DNA of 64,000 nucleotides, from NCBI GenBank assembly GCA_022827835.1, contig JAJEIO010000032.1, positions 181,748-245,747 on the forward strand, written 5' to 3'. Shown in pieces: positions 51,077 through 59,435 of the stretch (the first letter of the stretch is position 1; every line of letters begins with the position of its first letter). The position numbers were made by a program, and so were the translations under genes. The notes under the pieces are model-generated. The model was given only the letters and a program-made list of their open reading frames with translations, did not search any database and was not told where the DNA came from. This DNA is from Candidatus Latescibacterota bacterium. Lineage in GTDB: Bacteria; Latescibacterota; UBA2968; UBA8231.

Positions 51077-52360
51077 ATGCGATTTTTGCGCTTGGGAGGG
51101 CTGGCGGTCATCGTCCTCAGCGTCTTTATCGGTGCCAGTCAGTTTCACCTGTATCCCACCGAAGACGTGCTGACCATCTGGGTCAGGGGTACGCCCGAAC
51201 AGACGGCCATTTACCGCCAGATCATCGACGAGTTCCGCACCCTGAACCCGGAGGCCAAGCTGCGGGTGGAGGTGATGCCAGCGCGGCGCTTTGTGCAAAA
51301 ACTTTTGGCCGGCATTGACGCGGGGCACGCGCCCGATGTGTTCAATTTGCACTGGAGAGATATGCCACAAGTGTCTAGCACCGGCCAGCTTTTGCCCCTA
51401 GATGAGTTAGTCGATCGCCACGGGATTGACCGCGACGACTACTACCCGGTGGGCCTGCGGGCTTATACCTATCGAGGCGTTCTGTACGGCCTGCCAGTCA
51501 AAGGATCGACCATCTCCTGCTATTACAATATGGACCTCTTCGACCGCTACGGAGTGGACTATCCGCCCGACGACTGGACCTGGGAGGAACTAGTGGAGAA
51601 AGCCCGGAAGCTGACGGTCGATGAAGACGGCGACGGCATGACGGATATCTACGGGCTGACGCCCTACGATATCGCCAACTACGTGTGGAGTGCGGGCGGG
51701 GATTTTCTGCGGCAGGAGGATGGGCGTTGGGTGTCTAATCTGGATGATCCCAAGGTGCTCTTGGGGACGCAATTCTACGTGGATCTCTACTTCAAGGACA
51801 AAGTGAGTCCGCCGCGGCCGGGAATGCGCAGCGACAACCCGATGAGCACCTTCACGTTTGAGGCCGGAAGGGTGGCCATGGCCATCACCGGGCCGTGGCG
51901 CATACCGGACTACCAACTCCTAGATCGCTTTCGCTGGAATCTGGCACTGGTTCCCGAGGGCCCGGGTGGGCGGCAGACGCGCTACGCTGGCTCGGGTTTT
52001 TCGATCTGGAAGGACACGCCGCAGCCCGAGGCCGCTTGGAAACTGATCGAGTTCCTAGTGGGGCCTGAGTCCATGGCGAAGATGGCGGTTTTGGGCAGCG
52101 ACTTGCCGCCGCAGCGCTCAGTGGCCAGAACCACCTTCCTGCGCGAGGGCACGCCGTGGGACGAAGAGGTCTTTGTGCGGGCCATGGACTACGAGGTGCA
52201 GATCTTTCCGCAGGAGGTGTGGTGGGAAGATCTGTTCCGGCGCATGCAGGATGAGTTGGACGCGGCTTTGGCGGGCCGGGAGACGGTGGCGGAGTCGCTG
52301 CGGCAGGCCCACGAAGTGACCAACGCCTATCTGGATCGGATCTACAGGGAAGCCCCATGA
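51077..52360 (+). CDS. ABC transporter substrate-binding protein (family 1, sugar type)
   Basis: A 427-residue solute-binding protein. The N-terminal hydrophobic segment (~5-22) has no lipobox Cys, so it is anchored by an uncleaved signal or released. TIWVRGTPEQTAIYRQIIDEF is the first lobe strand and helix, PDVFNLHWRDMPQ the hinge region, YYNMDLFDRYGVDYPPDDWTWEELVEKA the sugar-binding family signature, and FTFEAGRVAMAITGPWRIPD the second signature. EAAWKLIEFLVGPESMAKM closes it. Two permease genes follow with 4-nt overlap and 1-nt spacing. The ligand is unknown but sits with sulfatase and enolase-superfamily genes. Confidence 0.9.
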   Translation: MRFLRLGGLAVIVLSVFIGASQFHLYPTEDVLTIWVRGTPEQTAIYRQIIDEFRTLNPEAKLRVEVMPARRFVQKLLAGIDAGHAPDVFNLHWRDMPQVSSTGQLLPLDELVDRHGIDRDDYYPVGLRAYTYRGVLYGLPVKGSTISCYYNMDLFDRYGVDYPPDDWTWEELVEKARKLTVDEDGDGMTDIYGLTPYDIANYVWSAGGDFLRQEDGRWVSNLDDPKVLLGTQFYVDLYFKDKVSPPRPGMRSDNPMSTFTFEAGRVAMAITGPWRIPDYQLLDRFRWNLALVPEGPGGRQTRYAGSGFSIWKDTPQPEAAWKLIEFLVGPESMAKMAVLGSDLPPQRSVARTTFLREGTPWDEEVFVRAMDYEVQIFPQEVWWEDLFRRMQDELDAALAGRETVAESLRQAHEVTNAYLDRIYREAP

Positions 52361-53304
52361 AGCGCCAGGGATGGGCTGCCATCGGTTTCCTCACGCCCAA
52401 TTTAGTCGGCTTCCTGATCTTCACCTTGGGACCGGTAGTGGCGGCTGCGGGGCTGAGCTTCTATCGCTACCAACTGGCCAGCGGCCAAGCGCCTGATTTT
52501 ATCGGGCTGGCCAACTTTGCCGAGTTGGTGGGATTTGATCGGGTGGACGGCGAATGGAAGGCGCTCGACCCCTACTTCTGGCAGTATCTGGGCAATACCT
52601 TGTTCCTCATGCTCAATATCCCCTTCTCAATGGCTGGGGCCCTGATTCTGGCGGTGCTACTCAACAAAAATCTGAAGGGACGCATCGCCTTCCGCACCTT
52701 GTTCTTCATCCCGCATCTGTGCCACGGCGTGGCCATCTTCATGGTGTGGAAGATGGTCTTCACTTTCGAGCCAAACGTCGGCGTCATCAACGGACTATTG
52801 TGGAGCCTATACAAATTTTTGGGTATTCCCGCCGAGCAAGCCATCGGGCTTTTGCCGGGCTGGCTGATCGACAAAAACTGGGCCAAGCCGGCTTTCATCA
52901 TCATGTTCGTGTGGGCCAGCGTCGGGGGATTTAACATGATCCTCTACTTGGCGGGGCTGCAGAATATCCCGCCGGAACTCTACGAGGCTGCGGAGATGGA
53001 CGGAGCTGGCTGGTGGGCGCGGTTGCGCCACATCACGGTACCGCAGTTGGCACCTACTACCTTTTTCATCTTTGTCACCAGCATCATCGGTGGATTGCAG
53101 GGCGGTTTTGAGGCGGCCTATATCATGACTGCGGGCGGGCCGGAGGGATCGACGACGACCATGAGTTACTATATCTACACTCAAGCGTACGAGCGCTTGG
53201 AAATCGGCTATGCCGCAACGGTGTCCATGGTGCTGTTTGGGCTGATTTTTGCGCTGACGATGATCAACTGGCGCTTTGGCGGCAAAAGACTGGAGGCGGC
53301 CTGA
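52357..53304 (+). CDS. ABC sugar transporter permease (MalF/UgpA type)
   Basis: A 315-residue inner-membrane permease with six predicted membrane segments. The ATPase-docking EAA loop is LYEAAEMDGAGWWARLRHITVPQL at ~210-233 (positions approximate). GFLTPNLVGFLIFTLGPVV is the first helix, and FRTLFFIPHLCHGVAIFMVWKMV is typical of the family. Start ATG overlaps the binding-protein stop (ATGA). It pairs with the next gene to form the channel. No ATPase gene is present; a shared MsmK-type ATPase elsewhere is expected. Confidence 0.92.
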   Translation: MKRQGWAAIGFLTPNLVGFLIFTLGPVVAAAGLSFYRYQLASGQAPDFIGLANFAELVGFDRVDGEWKALDPYFWQYLGNTLFLMLNIPFSMAGALILAVLLNKNLKGRIAFRTLFFIPHLCHGVAIFMVWKMVFTFEPNVGVINGLLWSLYKFLGIPAEQAIGLLPGWLIDKNWAKPAFIIMFVWASVGGFNMILYLAGLQNIPPELYEAAEMDGAGWWARLRHITVPQLAPTTFFIFVTSIIGGLQGGFEAAYIMTAGGPEGSTTTMSYYIYTQAYERLEIGYAATVSMVLFGLIFALTMINWRFGGKRLEAA

Positions 53305-53305
53305 G

Positions 53306-54244
53306 ATGGTGGACGAACGCGCAGACATTGGCGTCGATAAAAGTCGCGGACCGCGGCGGGACCAAGCCGGGACCTTCACGTATGTGGCGCTGCTCTTTCT
53401 GCTCAGCGGCATGGTATTGCCCTTGCTGTGGACCGTGCTGACTTCGTTCAAATACAACGTCGATGTGACTCTGGGCTGGATTCCGCCGCGCTGGACTTTG
53501 GACAACTACGTAGGGGTCGTGGAGGCGTTCTCCTTCCTGCGCTACTACCTCAACTCGCTGTTTATCGCCTGTGCTGTGACGCTGGTGCAGGTGGCCACTA
53601 GCGTCATGGCGGCCTATGCCTTTGCGCGGCTCCAGTTTCGGGGGCGCGATCTAGTTTTTTTGGGCTACTTGGCGACGATGATGATTCCGTCCGATGTGCT
53701 GATGATCCCGCAGTTCGTGTTGATGAAGAAAATACCAGAGTGGCTGAACATGGCCTTTGGCACGGAGGCGTTCGGCGGGTTCGTCTATTTTCGCCATCAC
53801 TACGTGGGGCGTCCCGTGGGGCTGGACAGCTTTTTCGCGCTGATCGCCCCGGGCTGTTTCAGCGCCTATGGCACCTTCATGCTCAGACAGTTTCTGTTGG
53901 GCATCTCGCACGAAATTGAAGAGGCCGCCTATATTGATGGCTGCTCGCCTTGGGGGGTATTCCGGCACGTGATTCTGCCGCTGGCCAAGCCGGCGCTGGC
54001 CGCGCTAGCCATTTTCACGTTCCTAGGGCGCTGGCGCGCCTTTTTATGGCCTCTAATTATGATCGACTCGGATTCGATGATGGTGCTGTCGGTGGGACTG
54101 GCTAAGCTTTCGGATCTGTACAGCAATAACTACGGGCTGATCTGCGCTGGCACGGTGCTGATGCTCATCCCCATGATCGCCGTCTTTGTGCTCTGCCAGC
54201 GCTGGTTCATCAGCGGCATCCAGCTCGGATCGGTCAAGGGGTGA
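53306..54244 (+). CDS. ABC sugar transporter permease (MalG/UgpE type)
   Basis: A 312-residue permease, start ATG 53306 one nt after the previous stop; a longer frame overlaps that gene. FTYVALLFLLSGMVLPLLWT is the first membrane helix, TLDNYVGVVEAFSFLRYYLNS the usual periplasmic loop, and EEAAYIDGCSPWGVFRHVIL the EAA loop that docks the ATPase. A loop around NMAFGTEAFGGFVYFRHHYVG is longer than in MalG, a feature of some related permeases. It forms the channel with the MalF-type protein. Confidence 0.92.
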   Translation: MVDERADIGVDKSRGPRRDQAGTFTYVALLFLLSGMVLPLLWTVLTSFKYNVDVTLGWIPPRWTLDNYVGVVEAFSFLRYYLNSLFIACAVTLVQVATSVMAAYAFARLQFRGRDLVFLGYLATMMIPSDVLMIPQFVLMKKIPEWLNMAFGTEAFGGFVYFRHHYVGRPVGLDSFFALIAPGCFSAYGTFMLRQFLLGISHEIEEAAYIDGCSPWGVFRHVILPLAKPALAALAIFTFLGRWRAFLWPLIMIDSDSMMVLSVGLAKLSDLYSNNYGLICAGTVLMLIPMIAVFVLCQRWFISGIQLGSVKG

Positions 54245-54260
54245 TTGCGAGGAGGGCAAT

Positions 54261-55769
54261 ATGCCGGATTTGAACCTGTACTGGGGCGAGTTGCACAATC
54301 ACAATGAACTTGGCTATGCCCAAGGCAGTCTCGAGCGCAGCTATGAGATCGCTCGCTCCCACCTCGACTTCTACGCCTTCACCCCGCACGGGCTACACGC
54401 CGACGGCGGTGTGCCGGACGGCTATCCTGTGGTGGTCGCCAATTGGGAGCGGATCCGCCGGGCTGCCAGCGAAAACAACCGACCGGGCGAGTTTACCTGT
54501 TTTCCAGCCTACGAGTGGCACTCCTCGGCTTGGGGGCACCTGCATGTGCTCAGCGCCGAGGATATGGAGTCGATGTACTGTGCGCGGAATCTGGCTGATT
54601 TGCAGGACCACTTCAGGAATAGACAGGCCATCTTGGTGCCCCATCACACGGCTTACGAGCGCGGGGTGGACTGGGAGGGCTTTGACGAGGCCTTGTCGCC
54701 GGTGGTGGAAATCTTCTCCGAGCACGGCTCGTCAGAGCGCGACAGTGGCCTCTATCCCATGCTGGGGCACAGCGGCGGTCCGGCCGGATATCAATACACC
54801 GTGCAACACGGTTTGGCTCTGGGCAAGCGGTTTGGCCTTGTGGCCGGCACCGATAACCACGACGGCTACCCTGGGGGTTACGGGTTGGGACTGACGGGGA
54901 TTTGGGCCGGGGAGAATAGCCGCGCTGCGCTCTTTGACGCCTTGCAGCAGCGGCGGACCACAGCCGTCACCGGAGATCGGATCGAGGTGGTTTTTCGCGC
55001 TGGAGAGGCTTGGATGGGCGAGGTGGTGGGTGGGCCAGCGGAGCGCCGGCTAGACTACCGAGTCGAGGGGTGGGACGCGCTTAAAAGCGTGGAAGTTGTG
55101 CGCGACAATTTGCCGGTGCATATAGAGGTTCCCGACTACGGCGCGCCACGGACTGGACAGCCGCAGCCCTATCGCCTGCGCTTTGAGTGGGGTTGGGGGC
55201 CGATGAAGGGATACCAAGTCTATGACTGGCAGGGGCGGCTGCAGGTCGAGGGAGGACGGCTTTTGCAGGTCGTGCCCTGCTTTAGCTCCGATCCCTTTGA
55301 CGAGGTGCGGCGCAAGCGCGTCCTCGAATGGGATGAGAGGCGGTGCGCTTGGCAGTCCCACACTTCGCGCGGTTCTGTCTTTACCACGCGCAATGGCTCC
55401 ACAGCGCCAAGGGCCAACGACGCCCTGTGCGTGGAGGTGGAGGGGACGGAAGAGACGCGGGTCGAACTTGAATTCGACTGCCGCACGAGCAAGAGCCTGT
55501 TGGCTACAGCCACCGACTGGTCGCTCACGGGTAAACTCGGCGGTTCCCGGGCCAGTTTCAGCATCGGCGAGCTTTTACGGGGACGCCAGGGCTGGCGCGT
55601 GGAGGGGCTACCTACTTGGATCGTGGCCCACCGGGCCTTGCCCGAGGCGCTCTACGCCCTAACAGGCCACTTCATCGACCGGAGCGAGATACCGGCCTAT
55701 TACTATCTGCGCGTCACCCAAGAAAACGGTCAGTTGGCCTGGAGCAGTCCCATCTGGTTTGAGGAATGA
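54261..55769 (+). CDS. PHP-type metallohydrolase, CehA/DUF3604-like
   Basis: A 502-residue protein starting at ATG 54261 behind GAGGAGG. The PHP metal site shows LYWGELHNHNELGYAQGS at residues ~5-22, FTPHGLHADGG with further His, PAYEWHSSAWGHLHVL, VPHHTAYERGVDW and GLVAGTDNHDGYPGGYG. From ~280 a beta-rich C-terminal half (RIEVVFRAGEAWMGE onward) is typical of DUF3604 proteins. No signal peptide. Members hydrolyse phosphate or carbamate esters, but many are uncharacterised. Position between a sugar transporter and an enolase-superfamily enzyme suggests a role in processing the imported compound. Confidence 0.82.
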   Translation: MPDLNLYWGELHNHNELGYAQGSLERSYEIARSHLDFYAFTPHGLHADGGVPDGYPVVVANWERIRRAASENNRPGEFTCFPAYEWHSSAWGHLHVLSAEDMESMYCARNLADLQDHFRNRQAILVPHHTAYERGVDWEGFDEALSPVVEIFSEHGSSERDSGLYPMLGHSGGPAGYQYTVQHGLALGKRFGLVAGTDNHDGYPGGYGLGLTGIWAGENSRAALFDALQQRRTTAVTGDRIEVVFRAGEAWMGEVVGGPAERRLDYRVEGWDALKSVEVVRDNLPVHIEVPDYGAPRTGQPQPYRLRFEWGWGPMKGYQVYDWQGRLQVEGGRLLQVVPCFSSDPFDEVRRKRVLEWDERRCAWQSHTSRGSVFTTRNGSTAPRANDALCVEVEGTEETRVELEFDCRTSKSLLATATDWSLTGKLGGSRASFSIGELLRGRQGWRVEGLPTWIVAHRALPEALYALTGHFIDRSEIPAYYYLRVTQENGQLAWSSPIWFEE

Positions 55770-55786
55770 CGAGAACGGAGTGTTCC

Positions 55787-56944
55787 ATGAAAATTACCTC
55801 TATCGACGTCTTTTCCTGCGAGGGTGGCTGGCGCACGCTGAATTTTGTCAAGGTTGGGACAGATGAGGGCATTACTGGTTATGCGGAATGCAATTGCGTC
55901 CGCTCGGAGGCCATTTTGCGAGCGGCGATCACCTATCTGGGGTCGCTGGTCATGGGCCGCAACCCGTTCCAGACTGAGAAAATCCAGTTCGATCTCTACC
56001 GGGCGACCCAGCGGCAGTTAGGCGGCGCGGCGCACCAGGCCATTTCGGCCATTGACGCGGCGTTGCTCGACATCAAGGGCAAGGCGCTCGGAGTACCGGT
56101 TTACGAATTGTTCGGTGGCGCATTCCAAACCCGGATTCGGACTTATTACACCCACTGCGGGCGGGCGGAGCCACAGAATCCAGAGGTGCCGCCAGTCAAA
56201 TCGCCTGCCGACATCCCAGCCTGCGCCGCCTATGTAAAGAGCCTGGGATTCCGCGACGTCAAAGTCAACTATCCGCTGACTTCGGAAGATCGCGGCGATA
56301 TCACTCCGGGTACCCTCGGGAAGATCGTCGAGTGGATCGGTGCTTGGCAGGAGGCCCTAGGGCCGGAGTGTAGCATCGCGCTCGACGTGGCCTTTGCCTT
56401 CAAAATGGCGGGGATTTCCAAACTGGCCAAGGCGCTCGAGCCCTTCAATATGCTGTGGCTCGAAGCCGAAACCCTCGACCCGCAGGCGCTGAAGTCCGTC
56501 CGGGAATCGACATCGACGCCCATTTGCATTGGCGAGAGTTTGTACCGGACCCAAGGTTTTAAGCCCTATCTGGAGGAGCACGCGCTCGATATCATCATGC
56601 CCGATACGGTGTGGAATGGCATCACTATGGGCAAAAAGGTGGCCGACTACGCCAATACCTATGATATCCTCTTTGCGCCGCACAACTCCCACGGCGTGCT
56701 GGGCGGATTACAGGCTGCTCACCTGTGCGCCACTTGCGAGAGTTTTAAGATCCTCGAGTACGAGCACGACGATGTGCCTTGGCGCAACGACATCGTGACC
56801 GATCCGATCAAAATTGCGGACGGCTGTATCGAGTTGTCGGACCGCCCGGGCTTTGGCTGCGATATTGTCGAAGAGCGCATCGCCGAACATCCGCCCAAAA
56901 CGGGGGCCAGTACTCTCGCAAGGGCTATGGGACAAACCCGATAA
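55787..56944 (+). CDS. Enolase-superfamily enzyme (mandelate racemase/muconate lactonizing type)
   Basis: A 385-residue protein; start at ATG 55787 (MKITSIDVFSCEGG), the usual family N-terminus, rather than 55766. AIDAALLDIKGKALGVPVYELFGG is the capping/barrel signature. Metal ligands are seen as SIALDVAF (Asp), LWLEAETL (Glu) and ICIGESLY (Glu), and FAPHNSHGVLGG supplies the catalytic His. The usual Lys-x-Lys base reads FRDVKVNYP, with Asn in place of the second Lys, so the chemistry is likely lyase or dehydratase using His, not a two-base racemase. Probably a sugar-acid dehydratase; substrate unknown. Confidence 0.88.
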   Translation: MKITSIDVFSCEGGWRTLNFVKVGTDEGITGYAECNCVRSEAILRAAITYLGSLVMGRNPFQTEKIQFDLYRATQRQLGGAAHQAISAIDAALLDIKGKALGVPVYELFGGAFQTRIRTYYTHCGRAEPQNPEVPPVKSPADIPACAAYVKSLGFRDVKVNYPLTSEDRGDITPGTLGKIVEWIGAWQEALGPECSIALDVAFAFKMAGISKLAKALEPFNMLWLEAETLDPQALKSVRESTSTPICIGESLYRTQGFKPYLEEHALDIIMPDTVWNGITMGKKVADYANTYDILFAPHNSHGVLGGLQAAHLCATCESFKILEYEHDDVPWRNDIVTDPIKIADGCIELSDRPGFGCDIVEERIAEHPPKTGASTLARAMGQTR

Positions 56945-56960
56945 TTCTCTGAGACCGCTG

Positions 56961-58415
56961 CTAGAAGCTCGGGGCAGGCGCGTCTTCGGGCCGTCCGCCC
57001 GCTTGGCGAAATGCGCGGTATTCTCTTTCGAGCACGGTGCGCACCCGGTATTGGGGTTGGCTGTGGATCTTGGACTGGTAGGGCAGGTTGCCGAGCCAGT
57101 GTTCGGCGAGCAGGCCGCGCAGGTGGTGTTCGGCCTCCCGATACTGAGGGTTGCCGGCTAGATTTTTCAGCTCGTGGGGATCGGCCACCACATCGTATAG
57201 TTCGGCCGAGCCATCGGCGTAGTGGGCGTACTTGTGTTCTTTGGTCAACACCATGATTCGCGTCTGAATCTCGCTGAAGACGGCGTCGCGGATGGAGCCG
57301 GTGGGATTGTCAAACAGCGGGGCGATGTCCTCGCCCTGCAGTGTAGGGGGCAATTCCGCATCGCAGGCTCGATAGAACAAAGGCACCAAGTCCAAGGTGC
57401 TGACTAGGGCCGGACTCCGCTGCCCGGCTGGCACGCCCGGACCGCGCATAATCAGCGGTACGTGCACCATAGAGTCGTAAAAGAAGCCCTTGTAGCTGAG
57501 GCCGTGATCGCCGAGGGCGTCGCCGTGGTCGGAGGTGAAGACGATGAGGGTGTCGTCGAGGGTGCCAGCCGCCTCCAAGGCTTGGAGCATCTTGCCAATG
57601 CCCTCGTCGATGAGGGTGATATTGGCGTAGTAGTGCGCTCGCCAGCGCCGATACTGCTCGGGGGTGGCGAGCGAGGGGTTGATGCGGAACATGGAGTTGC
57701 CGAGCGAACTCTGGCTGTGACGTTGGGCAGGGGGTTTGGTCGCCAGTTCCTCTGCGGAACCGATGGGTTCGGGGAGGGGAGCGTCGTAGTAGAGGGCGGC
57801 CATTTCTTCGGGCGGATCGTACGGGTCGTGCGGCCCGGCAAAACTCACCCATGCAGCGAACGGCTCGGCTCCGTGTCCTGCTAGCCACTCTGCGGCTTGG
57901 TCGCCAATGAAGCCATCGACGTGGAAGCGCTTGGGCCGAGGGGTAATTGGCGCGCCTAGACTCTCGAAATACTGGGGCAGAGTCACCGGGTGCGGCCGGT
58001 CCAGTCCGTGGGCTTTGAGGAAGTGGACGTGGTCGTCGGGCAAGTACACGTGGCGCTTGTCCTCGGCGATAATGCGCTCGTCAAAGCCGCCCAAATCGTC
58101 CCAAGGACTGAAGTGCATCTTGCCGATGCCAGCGGTGCGTCGTCCCGTCGCCCCCAGGCGCGATGGCCACGTTGGTACGGACGGGTGGAGCCAGCCGCCG
58201 TTGTCGATTACGCCGGTGGCCGAGGCGTACTGGCCGCTGAGAAAGGAGGCTCGGCAGGGTACGCAAACCGGAGAGGAGACGCTGCAATTTTCAAAGACCA
58301 TGCCCTCTGCGGCCAAGCGGTCGAGGGCGGGCGTCTGCATGAAGTCAAGGCCGTAGCACGGTAGGCTGTCCCAACGCTGTTGGTCCGTGGTGATGAATAG
58401 TAGATTTCTGGCCAT
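56961..58415 (-). CDS. Sulfatase with CVPCR active-site motif
   Basis: A 484-residue sulfatase, convergent with the enolase-superfamily gene (16 nt between stops). NLLFITTDQQRWDSLPCYG gives the first metal ligands, and LIVFTSDHGDALGDHGLSYKG the second set. The formylglycine motif is C51-V-P-C54-R55, where the usual Ser/Ala before Arg is Cys. The modified Cys, Pro and Arg are kept, so maturation should still work, but a second Cys next to the site is unusual. LYDVVADPHELKNLAGNPQ is the standard C-terminal part. No signal peptide, as in the sulfatase at 22088. Confidence 0.92.
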   Translation of the reverse strand: MARNLLFITTDQQRWDSLPCYGLDFMQTPALDRLAAEGMVFENCSVSSPVCVPCRASFLSGQYASATGVIDNGGWLHPSVPTWPSRLGATGRRTAGIGKMHFSPWDDLGGFDERIIAEDKRHVYLPDDHVHFLKAHGLDRPHPVTLPQYFESLGAPITPRPKRFHVDGFIGDQAAEWLAGHGAEPFAAWVSFAGPHDPYDPPEEMAALYYDAPLPEPIGSAEELATKPPAQRHSQSSLGNSMFRINPSLATPEQYRRWRAHYYANITLIDEGIGKMLQALEAAGTLDDTLIVFTSDHGDALGDHGLSYKGFFYDSMVHVPLIMRGPGVPAGQRSPALVSTLDLVPLFYRACDAELPPTLQGEDIAPLFDNPTGSIRDAVFSEIQTRIMVLTKEHKYAHYADGSAELYDVVADPHELKNLAGNPQYREAEHHLRGLLAEHWLGNLPYQSKIHSQPQYRVRTVLEREYRAFRQAGGRPEDAPAPSF

Positions 58416-58502
58416 AGGTATATCTCTTTGACTTCCTTGAGCAGGGTGGGAAAAGGCGAAGGGATAATAGATTCGTCTAAATCGAGCGTCAAGTAGGTGC
58501 CG

Positions 58503-59435
58503 ATGCGTCTAGAGTTTTGGCTAATTATCGGGTTGCTGGCGGCCTGTGATAGCGGCGAGAAACCGGCGGATCGTCCCAGTATAAGCCAAGAGAGCGCCGA
58601 GGGGTTTCGGTTGCTACAACAGGGCCGACCCGGGGAAGCGCTGGTCCTGTTGCAGCGGGCGGCCGAGAAAGACTCGGCGAGCATGGAAGTCCACTACAAT
58701 ATGGGCGTGGCGCATACGCACCTGAAAGAGTACGCCGAGGCCATTGCGGCCTTTGAGCGCGCCGTGAAGTTAGCGCCGGAAAATCCAGATGCGCATTTTG
58801 CCTTGGGGATTGCCTTGGGGGTTGAACACCGCCAGCGCGACGCAGCCACACACTTTGAGAAGGCGGCGGCCTTGGCACCAGACCGGGCCGAATACCATTT
58901 CCGCCTCGGGGAGGCTCGCCAAGCCCTAGGTGAGGTCGAGGGGGCACTCGCGGCGTTTGCCGCGGCAATTCGCGTGGATTCGACGCACGTGGATGCTCAT
59001 TTCTTGCGCGCTGGACTGCTAGCCTCAAGCAACCGCCCGGAGGAAGCCGAGCAAGGATATAGACGGGCGATCGAGTTAGACCGCCGCCGCGCCGACATCC
59101 TGTGGGAACTGGGCCAAGTCTATATGCAGCAGGGCCAGTACCCGCAGGCCGCCGAAGCGCTCAGAAGCGCCCTCGAACTCGAACCGCGCAATACCCACAC
59201 GCTCTATCTGTTGAGCCAAGTGTATTTGCTCAGCGGCCAGCCGGACGAGCGAGCGGAAGTCTTGAGCACCTTTCAGCGCCTGAGCGCGGCCCAGCGGCAT
59301 TTCAAGCAGGGGGCGTTATACGCCGAGCGCGGAGCCATAGACGAGGCGCGGAAGGCACTAAAAGAAGCTTTGGTGCTCGATCCAGACCATGCCAAGGCTC
59401 GGGAAAAATTGGAACAGTTGGATAAAGAACGATGA
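58503..59435 (+). CDS. TPR lipoprotein
   Basis: A 310-residue lipoprotein; start ATG 58503, with GTG 58497 as an alternative. The lipobox is LLAAC at ~13-17. Eight to nine TPR units follow, such as VHYNMGVAHTHLKEYAEAIA, AHFALGIALGVEHRQRDAA, EYHFRLGEARQALGEVEGAL and DILWELGQVYMQQGQYPQAA. It overlaps the next gene by 4 nt (ATGA). TPR proteins with a neighbouring FG-GAP/UnbV protein are a recurrent pair in this kind of bacterium; a joint surface role is likely but unproved. Confidence 0.85.
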   Translation: MRLEFWLIIGLLAACDSGEKPADRPSISQESAEGFRLLQQGRPGEALVLLQRAAEKDSASMEVHYNMGVAHTHLKEYAEAIAAFERAVKLAPENPDAHFALGIALGVEHRQRDAATHFEKAAALAPDRAEYHFRLGEARQALGEVEGALAAFAAAIRVDSTHVDAHFLRAGLLASSNRPEEAEQGYRRAIELDRRRADILWELGQVYMQQGQYPQAAEALRSALELEPRNTHTLYLLSQVYLLSGQPDERAEVLSTFQRLSAAQRHFKQGALYAERGAIDEARKALKEALVLDPDHAKAREKLEQLDKER

